Of a DNA stretch of 64,000 nucleotides, positions 34,257 to 43,494 are shown in pieces. The DNA comes from Micavibrio aeruginosavorus ARL-13. Lineage in GTDB: Bacteria; Pseudomonadota; Alphaproteobacteria; Micavibrionales; Micavibrionaceae. The DNA lies in the NCBI RefSeq assembly GCF_000226315.1, contig NC_016026.1, forward strand, positions 2,356,001 to 2,420,000, read 5' to 3'. A program made the position numbers and the translations under genes. The notes under the pieces are model-generated. The model made no database searches. It was given only the letters and a program-made list of their open reading frames with translations, and was not told where the DNA came from. Position 1 is the first letter of the stretch. The number at the start of each line of letters is the position of its first letter.

Positions 34257-34290
34257 AAAAAAACGGGGCAAAAAATCACCCCGTTTTTCT

Positions 34291-37200
34291 TTATCCTAAA
34301 TTCTGTTTCGGCGGCTTTGGTGTCCGCACCTTGGATTTGGCCAGCGGGCGCTGGTACGTGCCATAGGGGCGGTTATCATCCAGACCCAGCAGGCGGTAAT
34401 CGTCCGCCGACAACGCCCAATCGGGATCATTGTTCGCGATTTTGGTCTTGATATCCTGAACCAGATTTTCGGTTTCTTTCAAGATTGCTTCGGCCAGCGC
34501 GCGGTCCTTTTTCGACTTACCGGCCATGCGCTCTTCCCAGTTTTCATGGGCGCGTTTGATTTGCATTTCCAGACGGCCCAGTGACACCGCATCCGTATCA
34601 ATCAAACCATGAATACGGGCTTTTTCCTTGGCTTTTTCACGCGCCAGATCATCAGGGTGCAGATAGTTTTTGGTTTTGCCAAACAACTGCGCATGCTCGA
34701 TTTGTGCGCGATACAGAACCGCGACATAACGCTCACGCACCTGAACCGAATGGAATTGATCCAGCGCATGGGCGCGTTCGCGGTTGATGCGGTCGGATTC
34801 CTTGGCGCTCGCAAATTCTTCGGCGCAGGGCACAAACAATTTTGCCAGTGCCTTGTCATGCGCGGACATCTCCATGAAGGCCGGGGAATAAACGCGCTCT
34901 TCCAATGTTTGTTTGCGATCAAAATCGGGGAAATGGCGGGCCATTTCCATCGCCCGCACCATATTCGCGGCCATTTCCGGGTTGCGTTCAATGAAGTGCT
35001 TGTTGGCCTTCATCTGCTCCAGCGACGCGCCACGGTTGGCACCGATGGCAATACCGCGTTCAACCGATGTCACCAGCGGCTGTTTGTTGATGCTGATAAT
35101 TTCAAACGCTTTGTGCAGACGATGGTTCCGGTCGCTCATAATCTCGGCGATTTCCTGCGGCCCCATATGCATGAATTCTTTGGGATCGAAGTCGGACACG
35201 TTGAACAGCACCGCCTTGTTCGCATAGCGCCGTTCGGTGGACCGGCCCACATACACGCCGATATTTGCGCACGCCTTGTACGCCGTACGGTTGACGTAGG
35301 TCAGCAAATGGCGCGGATAGACCATGCCATTATGCGTACCGCCCAGGTATTTTTTCACCTCGGCCTTGTTCGCGTTCATGGTCATGCGGGTGTACAATTC
35401 CGGGTCAATTTCACGCATGAATTGATCCAGACGGCGTTCCATGATGACGTCGTTGCGCCCTTCGTGCGCCGCGCCGTCCTTCTTTGACACCAGATTGTTG
35501 GAAATCATCAACCCCTCGACCGTGAAATCCGGGAAGTCCGGATTTTCCGGCTTGCGGCGGACCTTGAACTTATCCGGGCGCAGATAGGCAAACATACGGG
35601 CCTTGTTGCGGATGTCGCTGCTGCGGATACCCCCGCTGCTCATCGGGAAATAGTTCAGATCCCCGGCGGCGAAGGCCAGTTGTTGCATCCACATATTGTC
35701 GGCGTTGAAGATGTTTGCGCCATCAACCATGGTTTTGATATGCACCACGCGCGGGGATTTCAATTCTTTCTTCTTCGTCGGGTCCAGAACATAATTGATT
35801 GTTTTCTGTTCATAGACATTCACGCCGTTATCACCCTTGGCCTTGCTGCGGCTGGCGTCTTCGGGTTTTTGTTCGGCATCGATGTACAGGCGCGACGTTG
35901 TAAACTCGTTGCCCTTCTCATCCTTGAACGAAACCTGTTTCGATTGTTCCAGGAATTCCTTGATCTTGAAATAGAACAGACGCGGCGGGAAAGCACCGTT
36001 CAGTTCGCCCGGATTGTTAAAGGCCCCTTTTGCATCGACCGGCGGCTTTTCATACAGCGCCGACGGCATCACATTGGTGGTCAGCAACGCGTCCAGATCC
36101 GGCAGGATCGTGCGCGGCAAAATCTGGTAATAGTTCGCCCATTTTTCATTGGCATCACCCAGCAGATCATACTGAACCGCAGCAAACTGGTGAATACCGG
36201 CATAACGGCCCAATTGGGTCGTTTCGGTATCGTAGGTAATGCCGCGCATAAAGCCATTCTGGATATAATAATCCGGCAGGGACATGGGCACGCGGCGTTG
36301 TTTCGGGTTCAAATTCGCCCCGTCGATATTCAGCACAGCATCATGTTGATCCCGTGCAGCGCGGCGCAGTTTCAGACGGTGTTTTTCATCACCATTATCT
36401 TCACGCGCGTCCGCGATTTCGCGGATCATGTCACCCACCGGGGTTTTGATTTCCGGCGGCACGATCTTGGTCAGATATTCAACATCTTCGCCACCACCAA
36501 AGTGCTGGTCCTTCGGACGCTTAATGGTGATGTAGGTCATCATTGATTTTTCCTGACCAATGATGGCGCAACCCTTTTCATCGGAAATCTGAATGACGTC
36601 CTGTTCGCTCGGGTTAATCGCGGTCATGCCGTGCTTGACCATCAGGGCGGCGCTGTGCGCCCGTTGCGGCACATCACCGTGCGTGGCCAGACCATACGGC
36701 GCACCGGCCATATCCATCATGCGTTCGACGTCTTCTTGCCCACCGTGGCCGGAGGCATGTTCAACCACATATTCGTAGCCACGGCGCTCCAGAAACTGGA
36801 TCACTTCATTATAATGCTTTTCCGAACCCGGAATGCCCGTCTGGGACACAATGAATTTATAACGTTGCGGCGTGATGAAGCCGAGATTCTTCTGGTCCTT
36901 GTTCTCAATCAAACGGTTGAGAATGGACATTTGTTCGTTGTGCGTCCCGGTGACGACCAGACCATGGTGACGAATGTCGCCATTCAAGATCGCATTCACA
37001 CCAACACCGGTCGGCGTGAAGTTCAAAATCCGGCGACCAAAGGCCTGACGCGCATGTTCTTTCAGGGTTTTGCCGTTTTTACGACCGATTTTTTCCAGCA
37101 CTTTTTTGGTAAAGCGCAAGGACGCACCCAGCACAATCGTATCGCGATCGGTTTCGCCATAGGCGTCAGCGGTTGTCACCAAACGGGCCGCGTTCGTTCC

Positions 37201-39105
37201 GATATGCAGGGTGACGGGGGCCTTATCCGGTGATTCGTTGATAAATTTCACCATGCCTTTTTTCACGTCGTCTTCACGCTTGATCGGGCCGGTAAAGCTG
37301 GCGCGCGTGGAATCGACCGTGACCATCGTCGGCTTCAGCGCCGTGATGCGTTCGACATCGAACACCGGGTTGGATTCGACCGTCTGGTCGAACTTCGCGT
37401 CAGAATAATGGAACAACGAGCCCTTCGGCGTTTTTACGAATACCCAGTTGGTGGGCGCGGAGTGCGGGGTCCAGCCAAATTCGGCGGTGATGTGTTTGCT
37501 GATCTGCAATTCTTTTTTGCTGTCGATCAGGGAATCGATGACCGTCCATTTTTTCGGCATCCATTCCTTGGGCACATCGAGCTTTTTGCAAATATCTTCG
37601 ATATGCATTTTCGTCGCGGCGTTGCAGATCACATGATCCATCACATACCCGGCCAACAACATATGTGGCACGCCGCCATTGTGGTCATAGTGCCAGTGCG
37701 TGATAAAGGTCGCCGCAGCCTGATATTTCGGTTTGTGTTTCGGGTTGTTGCGGTGGCGGTAATAATCGCCCGCGAACGCCATTTTCGCGTCATACCCGGT
37801 TTTATCGCGGTCCAGCGCCATAATCCCGACATCGCGCACCAGCGATTCGGTCACCAGCTTACCCTTGTCGTCGATATATTCGTAATGATCGGCGAAGCAG
37901 TTCGCACCCAAGCCGCGTTCACGGCCCGGCAAATGTTCGTTGGTCGGGTTGCCGCCCAGAATGCGCGTGGTGAAACGTGCGCCTTCTTCTTTCGTCAAGG
38001 CGGGCACGCCGCTGATGGCTTTTTGTGTGTTGGTGTAACCGATAATATCGCCCAGATCCGGTACAATACCATCCCGCACATCCAACATCGCGTCATGCGC
38101 GAAGTGCAGGATACGCACCATGTTTTTGTGATCGCTGACCCGTTGTTTACGGTCGCCAATCATCGCGGCGGACAATTCCACCAACCCCTTGCCCTTTTCA
38201 CTGCGCACCGGGCGGAAGGACAATTTGACCAGGTTATGGTCCTGATAATCATGGCTGGCGGCCAAATCTTTCTTCGCCAGCGTCATTTCAACATTCGTAT
38301 GATCGGCAGTTTCACCGCGCACCATTTCGGCCTGCAGGCTGTAGCGTACGGAATCCTTGTCGCCCCCGCTCACCGCGCCGCGTGTCGCCGCATGGAACAG
38401 CACCGGTTGACCCGGGCGAGCGGCATAACCCTGTTGGAAAAACCCGGTCACCGCCGGCACATATTGCGGCGGAATGCGTAAGGACCGCGTGATATTTTTG
38501 CGCCCTTCTTCATAGGCCAGACGGGCATTGCCATCCTTGTATGTGTTGGGCAAGGGTTTGATTTTCAAACCGGCATCCTTGGCAATATTGCCCAGCATCG
38601 GCATGCGTTGTTCCAGACGCAGCGTCTCCAAAACCTGCTGACAGGTTGTCACGGCGGCCGCCACCGCACGACGGTCATGCAGATTGATCGCCTCGCCCTG
38701 GACCACCAGTTCGGTGATCCGCATGACGTCCTTGCCCTTGTGCTTGGCCGGTTCGGCCTTCAGCGTCATAAAGGGGGTGGTGATGTTGTCACCGTTCGGG
38801 CGATGGACCCAATGTTCAATCGCGATGGCAATGGAACCATCCGTGGCCGGGTTCACATCAGCATGTACGCCGTGAATAGCCCCCTGTTCCGCATAGAACT
38901 TCACCCCGGCATAGCCGGACGGGCGGGATTCGTAATATTTCTGGGCATCAACACCGATTTCGATGGGGAAATAGCGCAGGTCAAAATCCGCCGCGCGTTC
39001 AAATATACGCCCCAAACTCATCACGGCCTTCGGAGTCTTTTTCACATCCCCGCTGTTCGCGTTGGGGATGTTGTCCTGATCCGGCGTGTTTGTGGTGTTG
39101 GTCAT
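34291..39105 (-). CDS. RNase J-like / exonuclease I-like double nuclease
   Basis: A 1604-residue cytoplasmic protein. Residues 1-390 match nothing I know. About 400-830 look like an RNase J-type metallo-beta-lactamase/beta-CASP nuclease: GLGANCF start, zinc motif HWHYDH at 470-475, SDAKFD near 566, VTVDSTRASFTG near 599, VVTGTHNEQ near 721, ASGHGGQED near 786 and THGD near 806. About 950-1230 look like the DEDDh domain of exonuclease I, complete by eye: D959 and E961 in YDTETT, then HQFAAVQYD, D1136 in FNADNMW, and H1214/D1219 in AHEGRNDV, which aligns with AHDAMADV of E. coli ExoI. About 1280-1480 match the ExoI C-terminal domain, including ISINKQPLV. A basic tail ends the protein. It would combine 5' RNA processing with 3' to 5' single-strand degradation; that combination is inference. 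Second gene of an operon with the protein upstream. Confidence 0.82.
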   Translation of the reverse strand: MTNTTNTPDQDNIPNANSGDVKKTPKAVMSLGRIFERAADFDLRYFPIEIGVDAQKYYESRPSGYAGVKFYAEQGAIHGVHADVNPATDGSIAIAIEHWVHRPNGDNITTPFMTLKAEPAKHKGKDVMRITELVVQGEAINLHDRRAVAAAVTTCQQVLETLRLEQRMPMLGNIAKDAGLKIKPLPNTYKDGNARLAYEEGRKNITRSLRIPPQYVPAVTGFFQQGYAARPGQPVLFHAATRGAVSGGDKDSVRYSLQAEMVRGETADHTNVEMTLAKKDLAASHDYQDHNLVKLSFRPVRSEKGKGLVELSAAMIGDRKQRVSDHKNMVRILHFAHDAMLDVRDGIVPDLGDIIGYTNTQKAISGVPALTKEEGARFTTRILGGNPTNEHLPGRERGLGANCFADHYEYIDDKGKLVTESLVRDVGIMALDRDKTGYDAKMAFAGDYYRHRNNPKHKPKYQAAATFITHWHYDHNGGVPHMLLAGYVMDHVICNAATKMHIEDICKKLDVPKEWMPKKWTVIDSLIDSKKELQISKHITAEFGWTPHSAPTNWVFVKTPKGSLFHYSDAKFDQTVESNPVFDVERITALKPTMVTVDSTRASFTGPIKREDDVKKGMVKFINESPDKAPVTLHIGTNAARLVTTADAYGETDRDTIVLGASLRFTKKVLEKIGRKNGKTLKEHARQAFGRRILNFTPTGVGVNAILNGDIRHHGLVVTGTHNEQMSILNRLIENKDQKNLGFITPQRYKFIVSQTGIPGSEKHYNEVIQFLERRGYEYVVEHASGHGGQEDVERMMDMAGAPYGLATHGDVPQRAHSAALMVKHGMTAINPSEQDVIQISDEKGCAIIGQEKSMMTYITIKRPKDQHFGGGEDVEYLTKIVPPEIKTPVGDMIREIADAREDNGDEKHRLKLRRAARDQHDAVLNIDGANLNPKQRRVPMSLPDYYIQNGFMRGITYDTETTQLGRYAGIHQFAAVQYDLLGDANEKWANYYQILPRTILPDLDALLTTNVMPSALYEKPPVDAKGAFNNPGELNGAFPPRLFYFKIKEFLEQSKQVSFKDEKGNEFTTSRLYIDAEQKPEDASRSKAKGDNGVNVYEQKTINYVLDPTKKKELKSPRVVHIKTMVDGANIFNADNMWMQQLAFAAGDLNYFPMSSGGIRSSDIRNKARMFAYLRPDKFKVRRKPENPDFPDFTVEGLMISNNLVSKKDGAAHEGRNDVIMERRLDQFMREIDPELYTRMTMNANKAEVKKYLGGTHNGMVYPRHLLTYVNRTAYKACANIGVYVGRSTERRYANKAVLFNVSDFDPKEFMHMGPQEIAEIMSDRNHRLHKAFEIISINKQPLVTSVERGIAIGANRGASLEQMKANKHFIERNPEMAANMVRAMEMARHFPDFDRKQTLEERVYSPAFMEMSAHDKALAKLFVPCAEEFASAKESDRINRERAHALDQFHSVQVRERYVAVLYRAQIEHAQLFGKTKNYLHPDDLAREKAKEKARIHGLIDTDAVSLGRLEMQIKRAHENWEERMAGKSKKDRALAEAILKETENLVQDIKTKIANNDPDWALSADDYRLLGLDDNRPYGTYQRPLAKSKVRTPKPPKQNLG

Positions 39106-39114
39106 TGTTCCCGA

Positions 39115-39906
39115 TTACTCCCCCAAGAAACGCTTGTCCCTGTGTATGCTTGTTATTTTTTCTGGCATACGGTCCTCGGATGCGGGTTGCCCCGTATCCA
39201 TCACACATCCACCCGCCAATGTTCGTTCAGACAATCGCCGGTCCAGCATCTGTGTGCGGTTTGGGCGATCATACGCTGTTGCCAGTTTCGGCCCCAAAGT
39301 CGGGCGGCGCGACGGCACAGTCAGTTTTTTATTGTTCTGTTTCCCACCCGATCCCGATTCGCTGTCATTCAGGACATCATCCGACGTCCGGCGTAAATCG
39401 GGGTGCAGGCGGTGCAATTCCAAAATCCGTTCAAAATCAGGAACCTGATCCGCCTGGATCTGGTGCAGGAAGAATAGCGCGGCATTGACGGCGCGGGAAG
39501 AAATTTTTTCCGTAATTTTAATCGGCCGCGCCATGATTTTCAGGCTGACCACCGAGTGCGCAGGCACGGAAAACCGCCGCGCATCGAACACGATTTCCAT
39601 AACCGGAAGGTCGGTCACCTGCCCCATCAAATCGTAATGCCACGAATCGATGCGCAACAGAACGGTGTTGGCCCCATCGCACGGCGCCCCGTTTTGATGC
39701 ACGGCGTGACAGTTATGAATGGAATAGCCCAGACCCAGAATGGTGGATTCGGCAGAATCCCGCCGGGTCGCGGTGGCTTCAGGTTTTTGCAAAAACTCGA
39801 AGAGGGTCCACCCGGCAACCGGCCAATTCAGCCGCGCCGCAGGAATACAGATAGAATGGGCCTCACCCGTACCGGGCAGCGGCGTTATTTCGGTTCTGTA
39901 AGCCAC
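39115..39906 (-). CDS. Unknown partner of the double nuclease
   Basis: A 263-residue protein with no recognised family. It starts at GTG with GGAG five bases before; the longer frame upstream has no comparable site. A beta-rich N-terminal half (EAHSICIPAARLNWPVAGWTLFEFL ... NTVLLRIDSWHYDLMGQVTDLPVMEIVFDARRFSVPAHSVVSLKI) precedes a helical part and a basic, low-complexity C-terminal 75 residues. No signal peptide. The nuclease starts nine bases after its stop, so the two are made from one message and may act together. Confidence 0.7.
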   Translation of the reverse strand: MAYRTEITPLPGTGEAHSICIPAARLNWPVAGWTLFEFLQKPEATATRRDSAESTILGLGYSIHNCHAVHQNGAPCDGANTVLLRIDSWHYDLMGQVTDLPVMEIVFDARRFSVPAHSVVSLKIMARPIKITEKISSRAVNAALFFLHQIQADQVPDFERILELHRLHPDLRRTSDDVLNDSESGSGGKQNNKKLTVPSRRPTLGPKLATAYDRPNRTQMLDRRLSERTLAGGCVMDTGQPASEDRMPEKITSIHRDKRFLGE

Positions 39907-40125
39907 TTTTACTCCTGCGCATCTTTTTGTTTTATTTATAAAAAGACGTGAAACCTGATGGCAGTGATAGGCATAAGAATTTTTTATTTCAAGACTGGTT
40001 TCCCACCCAATCTCGTGCAATAACTCTACCCTTCCCCCGACGCCCATACCATCCTGCGCCCGGTCTTATCCACAGGGCGGGATTTTGCATTTGCGTTATC
40101 GATGAATGGTTTATCGGGGAATGCG

Positions 40126-40782
40126 TTATCGCGGCAGGCGGCGATACAGGCCCAGCAGGTAGAGCAGCACGAAGTAATAGAAGCACAATTCCTGCATCTC
40201 ACTCGTGCGTTCGAACAGATTGAGGCCCGCGCCTTCGACCACTTTATCCAGCAGATGCACACCAATCGCCAGCGCCGCCACCACCCACAGGGCCGATGAC
40301 GGATAAAACGCATTGAAGCGCGCGGGCAAAGCCGCCGGACGAATTTTGCGCACCAGCGGAATAATCAAACCACCCACAGCCACACCAATCATCAGGATCA
40401 GACGCGGCTTCTGGTCCAGCCAGGCAGACGTGTTGTGCAGATTGGTTTCATTCTGGTCGTTCAGATGGGTCCAGAAATCCGGCGTGCCCCAGCCGACAAA
40501 ATGCTGCCCCCAGCTGATTTCTTCACCCGCGACATAGACACAGCAAAATGCCGCAATCGCCACCCAGGCCGTCATCAGCAGATCCGCACGACGATCCATG
40601 CGCACAAAGGTCGCCAACGCCACCAGCACCGCGGCCACCAGCACCAGAAACTGCAAATTCTCATACAGCCCCAGTTCGCTATACATAAATTCCAGCGTCG
40701 GACGGTCCAGCAACCGCTCCGAAATAAACTGCCCCACGATCAGGACGGGGGGCAGGATGTAGAACCAGAATTTAGCGAGCAT
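40126..40782 (-). CDS. Integral membrane protein with an AGEEISWGQ motif
   Basis: A 218-residue protein with about five membrane helices (residues 4-22, 41-61, 72-92, 130-150, 165-182) and a final one near the C-terminus. The segment AGEEISWGQHFVGWGTP followed by LNDQNETNLHN is a combination I know from uncharacterised bacterial membrane proteins; its function is not known. The start is the ATG at the first hydrophobic helix; an upstream frame exists but looks non-coding. In the 219 bases before the preceding minus-strand gene's start, TTATCCACA (40066-40074), an exact DnaA-box nonamer, is the only notable string. Confidence 0.75.
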   Translation of the reverse strand: MLAKFWFYILPPVLIVGQFISERLLDRPTLEFMYSELGLYENLQFLVLVAAVLVALATFVRMDRRADLLMTAWVAIAAFCCVYVAGEEISWGQHFVGWGTPDFWTHLNDQNETNLHNTSAWLDQKPRLILMIGVAVGGLIIPLVRKIRPAALPARFNAFYPSSALWVVAALAIGVHLLDKVVEGAGLNLFERTSEMQELCFYYFVLLYLLGLYRRLPR

Positions 40783-40936
40783 GGTGGGGAAACCTTCGTG
40801 CGGATCAGAGATATGCCATCTTAAAGAACAATACCGAACCGTTTCAACAGGAACGTCATGCCAAAATAAAGAATAATGGTCATAAAGCAGGATAAAACAG
40901 TCCTGCACAACTGGAGGCTACTGCGCGGTGAGCGCA

Positions 40937-43327
40937 TTATTCCTTCTTATACTGACGAATAAGTGCACTAGCTCTTTTTTGCGCATTTTCCCAATTATGA
41001 CCCTTTAATTCAGACGCAAGCCGCGTTTTTTCAGACTCATAGATTTCGCGCCGCCCATCGTCAGCCAAAATGGCAGCAACACTTACCCACGCATAAGCCT
41101 CCGCTGGATCTTTGATGTGACGGTAATATTCACTAAGATAAAAATACGCCATTATATATCCGTTAGCGCCCGCCTCTTTCAGCATTGATAATCCCTTCTC
41201 AGTTTGTGGGGCTCCACCATGTCCGCGAAAAAAATAATCAAAACCAAGCGTATAATACTTGCCAAGCAAGGCTGTAGCCGGCGCATATCCTTGCGCCGAA
41301 GACTTTTTCAGCCACTTCTCCACATGCTCGCCTCGATCCTTTAGGCTCTTCAAATTCAAATGTTGCAAATTTTGTTGATAAATCAGCTGATATTGGGCTT
41401 CCCTATCACCCGCTTCAGCCTTTTTCAACAAAGCTGTTAACTCTCCAGCGGACTGATTAAGTGGCTCTTTTCTTACGTCGAATTTCTTTACGTACTGTTC
41501 AATAACACGCGCATACTGATCGCGGTTCAAACTTTGAAACTCTAAAAAACGATCTGGTGAGACGCATACATCATCAGGAATGGAATCTGTAATGCTGTAT
41601 CCTTTTTTACCATTACCAATAAGGCGCCACCTTGAATCATAGGCATACGGCGTATTTTGATCCCAGATAATAACATTCTCATATATTTTTTGTATCGTAT
41701 CGGGATTATGCTCTGCATAAGGCTTGAACTGCTTAACAGAAAAATCAAAACTCAAAACATTCCAAGCAGATTCCTTATTCTTACAAATTAAAGAGTCGTA
41801 TCGATTTCGCATATCAGCCACCATATACCAGAAGGCACCCGCCTTATCTTCCATGTGCGCGAAATATATTTTTGAAAGCGCCCTCAACGCCGCTGGGTTG
41901 TATGCAGATGGATTCGCCCGAATTTTATGCGCAATCCCGTTCTTCTCCTCGATTGAACCATTTGCAAGTATATGAATTGCCTCATCGCTCAATCTTTTAT
42001 CGACCTCTGAAAACGTTCCCTTTACAATAGGATAAATTTCTTTTTCCTTCTGCTGCAAGCAAGTGGGGAAAGCGCATGATGGAGGTGCCAACGACACCTC
42101 CCGCCCATCCGGACAAAGTTTCTTTTCTCTCGAACACGCTTCCGGCTGATCACGATTCTTGTTAAATTTGTCATGCTTTTTTTGATGCACAGCACCCGCC
42201 TGCATCAATATCTCTGCAATCTTTTGATTCCGATTGGTCAAAGCGTAATACAGTGCGTCATAAGAAAACTCAGGAGGCCCATCATTTTCCACCGCATTGA
42301 TGTCTGCACCTTTCTGCACCAAAGCGCGCACCAAATCGATATTTCCCAACCGGGACGCGTCCATTAATATGGAAGACCCTCGTTCATTTGAGGCGTTCAC
42401 ATTTGCCCCTGCTTCGATCAGTGCTAGCGCTACATTCGTGCGCTGAACCCTGCCACACTTGTACAACGCAGGAACCCCTTGCCCGTCCGTTGAGTTAGGA
42501 TCGATCCCATTCCTCAACAGCAGACGCACCAAATCGGGATCATTGTTCTTAATAGCCATGAACAAAAAAGCCTCCTTGGGCGTGTAGCCACCCGTCAAAG
42601 CTCCACTGTCAATAAGCTTTTGCACACCAACAAGATCATAAGACGATTTATTTAAACCGATTTCGAATGCCAGCCGAGCGTTTGCTTTCGAAACACGATC
42701 CGCATTAGGATTAAATCCCAGTGTGGTTTTATCCATCATATCCGCAAAGGCATTCCTTTGCGCCATCGCCATTTCTTCAATAAATTTTTGATTTTCTTCA
42801 TCAATTTTTTGAATTTTTGCAGGCGTAAGATGGGCTTTTATTTCAACAATAAAATCATCATAAGACGTCTTTGCACCCTGGGCCTTTCCCCTCGTTATCC
42901 AGTAATAAGCACGCTCATAGTCACGCTTAACAACCCGGCCCTCAGCATAATATTCAGCCATATTTTTAAATGCCAACGTGTTGCCACTCTCTGCGGCCTT
43001 TTTGAGCCAATAAAACGCTTTCTTTTCATCACTAATCGGAGATTTTCTTTTATACAAAAGGCCAAAACTACGGAAAGCTTCTTTTTGACACTGCGAACAA
43101 AGACCTTCTTTGCATTCAACATTCACAGCTTTCTCATACCATTCTATAGCCTTGGCATAATCTAAACGCGCACCTCCACTTCCATACGCATAATTATGGG
43201 CAATTTTGGCTTGAGCACAGACATCACCGCTCTCTGCTTTTGAAAGAAGCGGTGAATTATATATTTCCGCGTATCCAGAACTGGAAACTGTTAAAAAGAA
43301 TAAGAATAAAATGACCAAACGCTTCAT
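40937..43327 (-). CDS. Secreted Sel1-like and ankyrin repeat protein
   Basis: A 796-residue exported protein. A signal peptide (ending near SGYA|EI) precedes Sel1/TPR-like repeats (AKIAHNYAYGSGGARLDYAKAIEWYEKA, AFYWLKKAAESGNTLAFKNMAEYYAEG), then four or so ankyrin repeats (EAFLFMAIKNNDPDLVRLLLRNGIDPNS, NVALALIEAGANVNA, SILMDASRLGNIDLVRALVQKGADINA, DALYYALTNRNQKIAEILMQAGA), a Cys-containing linker (CSREKKLCPDG ... CAFPTC), a non-repeat region and further Sel1 repeats near the C-terminus. These modules bind proteins; the target is unknown. The DNA is visibly AT-richer than its surroundings and uses many AAA/TTT codons, a sign of transfer. Confidence 0.85.
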   Translation of the reverse strand: MKRLVILFLFFLTVSSSGYAEIYNSPLLSKAESGDVCAQAKIAHNYAYGSGGARLDYAKAIEWYEKAVNVECKEGLCSQCQKEAFRSFGLLYKRKSPISDEKKAFYWLKKAAESGNTLAFKNMAEYYAEGRVVKRDYERAYYWITRGKAQGAKTSYDDFIVEIKAHLTPAKIQKIDEENQKFIEEMAMAQRNAFADMMDKTTLGFNPNADRVSKANARLAFEIGLNKSSYDLVGVQKLIDSGALTGGYTPKEAFLFMAIKNNDPDLVRLLLRNGIDPNSTDGQGVPALYKCGRVQRTNVALALIEAGANVNASNERGSSILMDASRLGNIDLVRALVQKGADINAVENDGPPEFSYDALYYALTNRNQKIAEILMQAGAVHQKKHDKFNKNRDQPEACSREKKLCPDGREVSLAPPSCAFPTCLQQKEKEIYPIVKGTFSEVDKRLSDEAIHILANGSIEEKNGIAHKIRANPSAYNPAALRALSKIYFAHMEDKAGAFWYMVADMRNRYDSLICKNKESAWNVLSFDFSVKQFKPYAEHNPDTIQKIYENVIIWDQNTPYAYDSRWRLIGNGKKGYSITDSIPDDVCVSPDRFLEFQSLNRDQYARVIEQYVKKFDVRKEPLNQSAGELTALLKKAEAGDREAQYQLIYQQNLQHLNLKSLKDRGEHVEKWLKKSSAQGYAPATALLGKYYTLGFDYFFRGHGGAPQTEKGLSMLKEAGANGYIMAYFYLSEYYRHIKDPAEAYAWVSVAAILADDGRREIYESEKTRLASELKGHNWENAQKRASALIRQYKKE

Positions 43328-43494
43328 ATCAAAACCACACGTATCACAGATTGGCGTAACTTCATCAAAAGACGAGCTATATTTTCATTCATAAATTGCA
43401 TTGAAAGCAAGTTCATTATTTAAAATTGACAAAGCAAAGGCCGGGATGATCTTCAACACCCCAGCCCAAACTCAAATCAATAATATAATGTTGC

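Noticed and set aside
37408-38481. 357-codon frame on the plus strand
   Set aside because: Antisense shadow of the giant nuclease gene.
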